From Cocleimonas sp. (GTDB lineage Bacteria; Pseudomonadota; Gammaproteobacteria; Thiotrichales; Thiotrichaceae), in the NCBI GenBank assembly GCA_023145485.1, contig JAGLDT010000283.1:1-14331 (forward strand): a DNA stretch of 14,331 nt. The letters run 5' to 3'. A program made the translations under genes and the position numbers. How positions within the stretch are numbered: the stretch's first letter is position 1; every line of letters starts with the position of its first letter. The notes under the pieces are model-generated. The model had not been told where the DNA came from and searched no databases. It worked only from the letters and a program-made list of their open reading frames with translations. Shown here one piece after another: positions 1 through 5,114 of the stretch.

Positions 1-176
1 AACGATCTTAGAGCATTCAAGCTGGGACAAAAAAGCAAGTTAGAGTTCGGGTGTTATTGAATCCTCAGTCCTTAGGAAGTTCCTTAGCTTTTTGATATTC
101 ACATGTTACTCTGTGTCTTTTTGTCTTCATCTTTAAAAAGCTCTTTTTAATTCCAATCAATTCTATCCATAAAAAC
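1..176. other. Left edge, no identifiable gene
   Basis: The first 20 codons in frame 1 are open and end at a TGA at 58-60, so this could be the last 19 residues of a plus-strand gene cut by the window edge. A stretch this short cannot be assigned. The remaining bases are AT-rich leader for the RNase gene. I see no convincing promoter, and there is no clear ribosome binding site before the ATG at 177. Confidence 0.3.
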
Positions 177-1139
177 ATGAAAATATTATTCCTTTTTATC
201 ACGTTAAGTCTTTTACCATTAAGTTATTTACACGCTTCTGAAAAATTAGAAGGATGCTTTGAGGCTAAAAAGTCCTGTGATGCCTTTCGCTCTCTTCGTA
301 AAAAAACAAATCCTAATAATATTCAACTAAAAATTGGCAAAGAATACCGTTTAATTGCGAAAAACAAAGCAAATGCAGCGACTCATTATCAAGTAATCGT
401 AAAAGGTGCCACGCCAGAGGCGCGCTGGATTGAAATCGAGTGCGGGAAAATAGTAAAAAACTGTTCTATAAGTTCTTCTAAAGTAGCAATAAACCAATCA
501 AAAAATAATAAGTATTTATTGGCTTTAAGCTGGCAACCTAGCTTTTGTGAAACGCATCGTAAAAAACCTGAGTGCAAGTCATTAACCGCAACTCGCTTTG
601 ATGCCAGTCACTTGGTATTGCACGGTTTATGGCCTCAACCCCGCAATAATGCCTATTGTGGTGTAAGCGTAAAAGATAAATCGATTGATCGAAAGAGACG
701 TTGGGATTTATTAAAGCCGTTAACACTTGAACCCGCTGTATTGAAAGAACTTAAAAAAGTCATGCCAGGGTATGCATCTAATTTGCAACGTCATGAATGG
801 ATCAAGCACGGTACCTGTTATGGGAAAAATGAAAATGCTTATTATGCTGATGCACTAGCCTTAACCGCTGAAATCAATGCTTCTGCTATTACGTCTTTAT
901 TTAAAGACAATATTGGGAAAAAAATTACCAGCCAACAAATTCGTGAACGCTTTGATCAAGTGTTTGGCAAAGGAAGTGGTAAGAAAGTGAGTTTACGTTG
1001 TGATCGTAAAGGGCAAATAGCAGAGTTATGGATTAATTTGAAGGGTAATATGCAAAATGAACGTTCACTGAAAAATTTACTATCTAATGCTGATAATACA
1101 AAATCTAATTGTAATAGTGGTATTGTTGATCCTGCTTAG
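177..1139 (+). CDS. Secreted RNase T2 family ribonuclease
   Basis: Endoribonuclease of the RNase T2/RNase I family, which cleaves single-stranded RNA through a 2',3'-cyclic phosphate intermediate. Both conserved active-site segments are present: HGLWP at residues 149-153 and EWIKHGTC at 207-214. These supply the catalytic histidines (His149, His211) and the acidic/lysine pair (Glu207, Lys210). Residues 1-20 form a signal peptide with a short hydrophobic core ending in LHA, so the enzyme should act in the periplasm or outside the cell. Between the signal peptide and the core (about 24-105) lies an extra cysteine-containing region (Cys27, Cys34, Cys89, Cys96) not found in minimal RNase T2 enzymes. 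The core starts near LALSWQPSFC at 115-124. The start is the only ATG in front of a signal peptide, but it lacks a good Shine-Dalgarno sequence. Family assignment is secure; biological role (RNA scavenging, competition) is inferred. Confidence 0.93.
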   Translation: MKILFLFITLSLLPLSYLHASEKLEGCFEAKKSCDAFRSLRKKTNPNNIQLKIGKEYRLIAKNKANAATHYQVIVKGATPEARWIEIECGKIVKNCSISSSKVAINQSKNNKYLLALSWQPSFCETHRKKPECKSLTATRFDASHLVLHGLWPQPRNNAYCGVSVKDKSIDRKRRWDLLKPLTLEPAVLKELKKVMPGYASNLQRHEWIKHGTCYGKNENAYYADALALTAEINASAITSLFKDNIGKKITSQQIRERFDQVFGKGSGKKVSLRCDRKGQIAELWINLKGNMQNERSLKNLLSNADNTKSNCNSGIVDPA

Positions 1140-1192
1140 GCTGTAGATCGGTGTCTCTGAGTCAAAGAGTTTAATAGGAGAGAGGAACAGTG

Positions 1193-1260
1193 GAAAAAAA
1201 AGAGCCTCTTGCCGGGGAAAGCAAGTGGCTCTGGTGAGATCGGCAATGTTTTTATTTTTG
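1193..1260. terminator. Hairpin block with two alternative folds and T tracts on both strands
   Basis: Read on the minus strand, 1232-1201 forms a hairpin with arms of 6 and 5 bp split by one T-T mismatch. The arms are AGAGCC and CTTGC pairing with GCAAG and GGCTCT, around an 8-base loop. It is followed by eight T residues (complement of the A run 1193-1200), the shape of an intrinsic terminator. On the plus strand TTGCCG (1209-1214) can instead pair with CGGCAA (1241-1246), followed directly by TGTTTTTATTTTT. The two folds share bases and exclude each other. The plus fold could end RNase transcription; there is no obvious minus-strand gene for the other fold to serve. Confidence 0.45.
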
Positions 1261-1487
1261 GTATTTATAAATTGCTCTTAATCTCAGGGGCTTGCTGGTA
1301 AATTCTTTTTTTCTGTTGTTTACCATGCAATTGATAATAGTAAAGCAATGCTGATGCCAACTTTTAAAACCCATCAAAAATAAAATTTAAATTATTGTTA
1401 AATAAAGCTTTATTTTTATTATTTATTTTTAGCTTTAATTCTTCTTATATTGCATTACATGACACTCTGTCATTAAGTCCCAATTTT

Positions 1488-1523
1488 TGTCAGTTTTTAA
1501 CCTTATTTTCTAAAAAACTGACA
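1488..1523. promoter_or_regulatory. Inverted repeat overlapping the flippase -35 (candidate operator)
   Basis: Arms of 11 bp (TGTCAGTTTTT at 1488-1498 and its exact complement at 1513-1523) flank a 14-base centre. The right arm contains the -35 hexamer CTGACA of the promoter below. A shorter repeat, TGACA-CTC-TGTCA, lies at 1460-1472, so the same TGTCA/TGACA half-site occurs four times in 64 bp. This is the layout of a repressor operator, but the binding protein is unknown. Confidence 0.45.
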
Positions 1524-1546
1524 TTATCATGATTATAGTTTATAAA
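1518..1546 (+). promoter_or_regulatory. Sigma70-type promoter for the flippase gene
   Basis: CTGACA at 1518-1523 (five of six bases match TTGACA) and TATAAA at 1541-1546 (five of six match TATAAT) are separated by exactly 17 bp. Transcription would start near 1553, leaving a leader of about 37 bases before the ATG at 1590. Confidence 0.55.
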
Positions 1547-1589
1547 TTTTCTAAAATTAATCCTGAGTTCATTTATTGATAGGTTAGAA

Positions 1590-2822
1590 ATGAAAACAAT
1601 TATTGCAAAAAGCTTAATTTTTACCAGTATTGGTATCATTATCAATTTTATTTTTAAATCTGCAGCGGCAAAGCTCATTGAAAAAGAGGAGTTAGGGCTT
1701 TTTTTTACAACGATTGATATTTTTTCTTTTACCTTATTAATACTTGTTGGATTTCGTTCTTCAATGGTGGTTTGTTTTGCAAAAACGAAAGATGATGTCA
1801 ACATCATCAATATTTTCAGATATTTTTTATTTGTAGTGATCTTTATTTCATGGCTTATCGTGATCCCCTATTTAAAGCATAGAATGGGCGTGAATATACA
1901 TTATTGGTATTTGGTTTTTTTGATGTTATCAATGGGATTAGTTGCTTATCTTGGTAATCAAATTGCCATGTACCGTCATTATCATATCATGAATAAAGTG
2001 ACGCTAATTGAACCCTCGCTTACCTTGCTTTGGTTTCTTATTGCTTATTATAGCTTTGGTATTCAAGGTTATCATGCTTTGTTTATTTCATCAGTTATGG
2101 CAACACTTGGGGTTGCTGTTTTTATGATTCAGGCAAAAAGGAATTTAAATAAAGAGCCATCATTTAAAAGCATTGAAATGACGGATACAATGAAGCAATT
2201 TTTAAAAAACTCTATTATTTCAACACTTGAATTTGGCTCAGGAATTTTTATGATCTACCTTAGTGTCGTGCTCATTATGAAGCACTATACATTGGATGAT
2301 TTAGCAGACTTTCAGGTAGTGGTAAAAACAATTTTTGTTTATATGATCTTACTTTTTGTCTTTCCTGTTTTTCGATTTATTCTTCCTGAACTGTCTAAAT
2401 TAATCAATGATAATAACCATCAAAAAATAGCAACTATTAAAAAAGAGTTTTATCTATTTTCTTTTATAGTTTGTTCTGGTCTTTTTTTAATTATATGGTT
2501 TTTTGGTGAATCACTAATTATAAGTGCATTTTCAAAAGAGTATAAGCAATCACAGATGATGTTATTGCACCTTAGTCCCTTCTTTATTTTTGTGATGCTA
2601 AATGCTTATAATATTGCTTATATTAAAGCCTCAGGAGAATTTTGGTGGGCCTTTTTTCTAAGAGTCAGTGGTAGTTTTATCGTGTTAGTTTCATTTTACA
2701 CGCTTAAACTATTTTCAGATTCAATCATTATCGTGGTATTGAGTTTAATCTGGGGCTATGTTGGCATGTTTTTAATATCATTTTGGCTAGAGATTAGGCT
2801 AAGAAAACGTAAACGTTTCTGA
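1590..2822 (+). CDS. Wzx-like polysaccharide/oligosaccharide flippase (MOP superfamily)
   Basis: A 410-residue polytopic inner-membrane protein with about a dozen hydrophobic segments. The N-terminal pattern (hydrophobic helix, then SAAAKLIEKEELGLFF, then a second helix and GFRSS) is typical of the MATE/MOP polysaccharide-transporter group that moves lipid-linked glycans across the inner membrane. A charged loop near residues 180-205 separates the two halves, as in 12-14 helix Wzx proteins. The C terminus ends in a basic RLRKRKRF tail. No glycosyltransferase, polymerase or sugar-nucleotide gene lies nearby, so the substrate is unknown. Codons are very rich in A and T even against the neighbours, as often seen for surface-polysaccharide genes gained by transfer. 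A run of eight T residues at 1699-1706 falls in codons 37-39. A weak TAGG-like site precedes the ATG. MurJ or another MOP member is a less likely reading. Confidence 0.75.
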   Translation: MKTIIAKSLIFTSIGIIINFIFKSAAAKLIEKEELGLFFTTIDIFSFTLLILVGFRSSMVVCFAKTKDDVNIINIFRYFLFVVIFISWLIVIPYLKHRMGVNIHYWYLVFLMLSMGLVAYLGNQIAMYRHYHIMNKVTLIEPSLTLLWFLIAYYSFGIQGYHALFISSVMATLGVAVFMIQAKRNLNKEPSFKSIEMTDTMKQFLKNSIISTLEFGSGIFMIYLSVVLIMKHYTLDDLADFQVVVKTIFVYMILLFVFPVFRFILPELSKLINDNNHQKIATIKKEFYLFSFIVCSGLFLIIWFFGESLIISAFSKEYKQSQMMLLHLSPFFIFVMLNAYNIAYIKASGEFWWAFFLRVSGSFIVLVSFYTLKLFSDSIIIVVLSLIWGYVGMFLISFWLEIRLRKRKRF

Positions 2823-2883
2823 GCATAACGACGGTCTAAAATAACGGTTCGCTTTTCATCATTCTGTAAATTTTAGTTATATC

Positions 2884-2908
2884 CCTGCGTTTCGTGCTTC
2901 AACGCAGG
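2884..2908. terminator. 8-bp hairpin between convergent genes
   Basis: CCTGCGTT at 2884-2891 pairs perfectly with AACGCAGG at 2901-2908 around a 9-base loop. It lies between the ends of the plus-strand flippase and the minus-strand UPF0104 gene, so it probably ends transcription from one or both sides. Neither side has a strong T run, so the mechanism is uncertain. Confidence 0.45.
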
Positions 2909-2938
2909 CTAAGCTATTCAAAAAAGCTATTTGTGTAT

Positions 2939-3835
2939 TCATTTCCTTGTAGTCGCCTTAATAGGCAGTAGCCAACCTATTAAACCACCAATAATCGAAC
3001 TAAGTAGGAGAAATAAATGCACATTTATGGCTGCTTTAGCGGCTGTCTCTGCATCGATGATCGTTAAAAGAGGAGCAACCATGCCTGCTTCATAGGTTCC
3101 GACACCCCCTGGCGCATGAAAAGGCAGGACACTACTTAACTCACCCGCAATGACTGAGCTAAATAGATAGGCAGTTTCTATGTTTAAAAACTGTCCTAGT
3201 AGCCATGCTAATACGATCAACTTAACACTCCAATTTAACCATGTAAGTAACCAATTACACCAGAATTTAGCCGTATTTTGTGGTAATCCATCCAGTATTT
3301 TTATCATAAAACGATGTGAAGTATTATTGCGGATTAATTGCTGTAGATAATAAAAAATTAACGGCAAGAAGAGCCAGAGAATAAGCAATGGTAGGTAAGC
3401 AAAGGAGTGATTGATGATCCACGTGATTGCCCATGCCATAAAACCAACCGATAACAGGGTATGCAAGTCTAATAAACGAAACCAAAGTAATGCAGGAATT
3501 GAGTGAATATAATCAATAGAAAAATAACGCTTCATTAACACAGGGAAGCTGATTTCTCCGCTCCGTGCTGGAAGTAGGTTATTAATAATATTGTGTAGTA
3601 ACATTAGCCGTAGAGCCGTAATCCAGTTACCTTTTGTTGCGGGTAAGAAATAATGATACAAACGCCAAGTGCGTATTTGATAACTGAGTAGAAACAACAA
3701 AACAGCAACAATAACTGATGTATTACTCAGACTTTTCCACGGAGCGAGTATAGCCCCCCATCCCCAATAGCTTTCAACAGCAATAATAAAAGCAAAAAAG
3801 AGCAACCAGATAAAACTAGTTCTTAAAATATGCAT
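2939..3835 (-). CDS. UPF0104 / lysylphosphatidylglycerol synthase TM-region family membrane protein
   Basis: A 298-residue inner-membrane protein with roughly 7-8 hydrophobic segments. Two signatures of the UPF0104 (YbhN, AglD-like, LPG_synthase_TM) family are clear: NNLLPARSGE at residues 85-94 and LPFHAPGGVGTYE at 237-249, with an arginine-rich RTWRLY segment at 55-60. Members of this family are implicated in lipid or lipid-linked sugar handling at the membrane. The soluble lysyltransferase domain of true MprF proteins is absent, so it should not be called a phosphatidylglycerol lysyltransferase. The start is supported by AAGG three bases before the ATG on the minus strand. It converges on the flippase gene; no partner glycosyltransferase is adjacent, so the substrate cannot be told. 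Confidence 0.8.
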   Translation of the reverse strand: MHILRTSFIWLLFFAFIIAVESYWGWGAILAPWKSLSNTSVIVAVLLFLLSYQIRTWRLYHYFLPATKGNWITALRLMLLHNIINNLLPARSGEISFPVLMKRYFSIDYIHSIPALLWFRLLDLHTLLSVGFMAWAITWIINHSFAYLPLLILWLFLPLIFYYLQQLIRNNTSHRFMIKILDGLPQNTAKFWCNWLLTWLNWSVKLIVLAWLLGQFLNIETAYLFSSVIAGELSSVLPFHAPGGVGTYEAGMVAPLLTIIDAETAAKAAINVHLFLLLSSIIGGLIGWLLPIKATTRK

Positions 3836-3954
3836 TTGCCTTACTTATTTTTCCATTAAAAGTATTAAAAGAAGGCCTTGATTATGCATTAATTTTAAGA
3901 AAATTATTCAGAATAAAGTCGATTAATAGTATGTTTTTTGAACAATATTTTGCT

Positions 3955-3963
3955 TGTGGATAA
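3955..3963 (-). promoter_or_regulatory. DnaA box, perfect consensus
   Basis: TGTGGATAA is the exact complement of the DnaA-box consensus TTATCCACA. It is the first of a pair. Confidence 0.6.
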
Positions 3964-3966
3964 GTC

Positions 3967-3975
3967 TGTGGATAA
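3967..3975 (-). promoter_or_regulatory. DnaA box, perfect consensus (second of tandem pair)
   Basis: A second exact TGTGGATAA begins 12 bp after the first, roughly one helical turn away, so both would face the same side of the DNA. A run of six G residues follows shortly after. Confidence 0.6.
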
Positions 3976-4026
3976 AGATGGGGGGTAACACGCTTAAATG
4001 CTTGTCTTTATTAGAAAATAATAGCA

Positions 4027-4054
4027 AAGATAAAAATTGATTAATTTTTATCTT
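4027..4054. repeat. AT-rich perfect palindrome, 12-bp arms
   Basis: AAGATAAAAATT at 4027-4038 and its exact complement at 4043-4054 flank the four-base centre GATT. It can form a hairpin on either strand or a cruciform. It lies between the tandem DnaA boxes and the next box. There is no coding sequence for it to terminate, except antisense or readthrough transcripts. Confidence 0.6.
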
Positions 4055-4137
4055 GTTTAATATTATCAAGAAGATAGATATGCTTTTTATTACAAAAATG
4101 AAAAGTCGCTAGTTAAATGCAAATATACTTCTACAAT

Positions 4138-4146
4138 TGTGTATAA
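4138..4146 (-). promoter_or_regulatory. DnaA-box-like site, one mismatch
   Basis: TGTGTATAA is the complement of TTATACACA, the same variant as box R2 of E. coli oriC. A weaker match, ACTGGATAA, follows at 4150-4158. Confidence 0.4.
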
Positions 4147-4222
4147 ACAACTGGATAATCCCTAGATATAGTACCCTGATTGATATTTAAACAGGCTGGG
4201 GCGTGGCATTTTGCCGACGAAC

Positions 4223-4231
4223 GGTGGATAA
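4223..4231 (-). promoter_or_regulatory. DnaA-box-like site, one mismatch
   Basis: GGTGGATAA differs from TGTGGATAA only at the first base and has the same orientation as the other boxes. Confidence 0.35.
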
Positions 4232-4386
4232 GTAAAGTTTTTTTTACAATTCTTTGCTCTTGTCTCTGTAAATTCTTAATCAGCAATTTACTCTCCATCT
4301 AACGCTTATTTTATTTCAAAATATATTGATCTATTTTTAACCATAAAGGGTGTGCTATCAAATCATACCAATTTAGGCAATAAATC

Positions 4387-4509
4387 ATGCTAATCACGGA
4401 CACACTTGCGATATTAATTTCACTGGCAGCTTTATTTAGCTATATTAATTATCATTTTATTAAACTGCCGACAACGATTGGCTTATTGGTTATAGCCTTA
4501 CTGCTCTGA
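4387..4509 (+). pseudogene. N-terminal fragment of a CPA1-type Na+/H+ antiporter
   Basis: An ATG-initiated frame of 40 codons ends at TGA 4507-4509. The product contains DTLAILISLAALFSYINYHF at residues 5-24 and continues with a KLPTTIGLLVIALL segment. This is the start of many bacterial CPA1 (NhaP-like) cation:proton antiporters, including the first membrane helix and the conserved LPTTIG turn. Full family members run to several hundred residues. Here the frame stops after the first helices, and none of the three frames beyond 4509 continues the family. I read it as a remnant left by a deletion that joined the antiporter start to the region before the alkyltransferase-like gene. A genuine small membrane peptide is possible but less likely. 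No strong ribosome binding site is seen, only TAGG about 10 bases upstream. Confidence 0.65.
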
Positions 4510-4586
4510 TTAAGAAAACATGAGTAGGAAGACACTATTAGCAGTTCCACAAAATAATATTGGAAATTTAATACCTGAATATCGAT

Positions 4587-4937
4587 ATGAAAACCAGTAA
4601 ACCCAGCAATCAGGAACGTATTTGGCAAGTTGTCCAACTGATACCTGAAGGAAAAGTCTCTAGTTATGGTTTTATCGCTGATTTAGCGGGTCTACCTAGA
4701 CGTGCGCGTTTTGTCTCTACAGCCCTGCGTAAAGCACCTGCTCACATCGAGTTGCCTTGGCATCGCGTGTTGAATGCTCAAGGTGAAATCTCCATTCCCA
4801 ACTATACCCCGCTTTATGAGAGACAATGGGAGTTGCTTGAAAGGGAGGGGATCATTGTGAAAAAGGGTAAAGTTAATTTGGCATTATTTAGCTGGAAACC
4901 TGATATTACTGAGCTGATGTTTTCGCTGTCATTTTAA
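4587..4937 (+). CDS. Alkyltransferase-like protein (ATL, MGMT family without catalytic Cys)
   Basis: A 116-residue protein of the O6-alkylguanine DNA alkyltransferase family. The site that is PCHRV in true methyltransferases reads PWHRV at residues 57-61, so the alkyl-accepting cysteine is replaced by tryptophan. This is the mark of ATL proteins such as E. coli YbaZ. ATLs bind O6-alkylguanine lesions, flip the base and hand the lesion to nucleotide excision repair rather than repairing it. The DNA-binding helix region LPRRARFVSTAL (36-47) holds a candidate arginine finger (Arg41), and Tyr27 in SSYG matches the base-flipping tyrosine position. Length and start fit the small cytoplasmic ATLs. 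An in-frame stop at 4569-4571 leaves ATG 4587 as the only reasonable start, though its ribosome binding site is poor. It lies 77 bp after the antiporter remnant, so its promoter may derive from that event. Confidence 0.9.
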   Translation: MKTSKPSNQERIWQVVQLIPEGKVSSYGFIADLAGLPRRARFVSTALRKAPAHIELPWHRVLNAQGEISIPNYTPLYERQWELLEREGIIVKKGKVNLALFSWKPDITELMFSLSF

Positions 4938-5072
4938 GATTAAAACAACGGTTATTTCGAGCTGACTCTTTAGATATTATCAAAAACACGAATTACCTCA
5001 ATCCCATTGTTTGGAGTAGAATAGGCATCCTCGGCGATTATGAGGTATTGTTTTTTGACTCTAAATCGAATA

Positions 5073-5078
5073 TATAAT
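5073..5078 (+). promoter_or_regulatory. -10 element of the phosphoribulokinase promoter
   Basis: A perfect TATAAT hexamer lies 36 bases before the supported ATG at 5115. The -35 is unclear: TTGTTT at 5048-5053 leaves a 19-base spacer, and TTGACT at 5055-5060 leaves only 12. A weak -35 is compatible with an activator-dependent promoter. A widely spaced inverted repeat TACCTCA/TGAGGTA (4993-4999, 5040-5046) lies upstream. Confidence 0.45.
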
Positions 5079-5114
5079 ACCCACACCCTGTTTTATTATT
5101 CTAAGGAGTTTTTT

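Larger units (their letters stand above)
1140..1589. other. 450-bp AT-rich intergenic region with structured elements
   Basis: No credible gene is seen here. The stretch holds a GC-richer hairpin block (1193-1260), a 16-bp perfect palindrome AAATAAAGCTTTATTT (1400-1415), a short inverted repeat TGACA-CTC-TGTCA (1460-1472), an 11-bp-arm inverted repeat (1488-1523) and a promoter for the flippase gene (1518-1546). The middle section is strongly AT-rich. The minus-strand reading frame across 1490-1810 mostly overlaps the flippase gene and has no protein-like features. Confidence 0.7.
3836..4386. other. Intergenic region with DnaA-box-like sites and AT-rich palindrome
   Basis: About 550 bp without a supportable gene, between a minus-strand gene on the left and plus-strand reading frames on the right. 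It contains two perfect and two one-mismatch TGTGGATAA sites in the same orientation, a 28-base palindrome, and a segment matching 11 of 13 positions of the E. coli oriC 13-mer consensus GATCTNTTNTTTT at 4328-4340. The individual sites are listed separately. Confidence 0.7.

Noticed and set aside
60..92. Possible terminator around CCTTAGGAAGTTCCTTAGC followed by T5
   Set aside because: The only perfect pairing is a 5-bp stem with a one-base loop, which is not stable; the outer bases do not pair.
1490..1810. Minus-strand open frame of 106 codons
   Set aside because: About two thirds of it is antisense to the flippase gene. Its product is low-complexity and Ile/Lys-rich with no recognisable family, and it crosses the clear plus-strand promoter.
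4387..4586. Reading the antiporter frame on through a stop or frameshift to recover a longer gene
   Set aside because: All three frames after 4509 contain stops within a few codons and show no antiporter-like residues, so a simple point mutation or sequencing error does not explain the truncation.
5040..5114. Upstream ATG extending phosphoribulokinase by 25 residues
   Set aside because: It lies upstream of the TATAAT element, lacks a Shine-Dalgarno, and the added residues are not part of the PRK family, whereas ATG 5115 has TAAGGAG at good spacing and yields the family N terminus.
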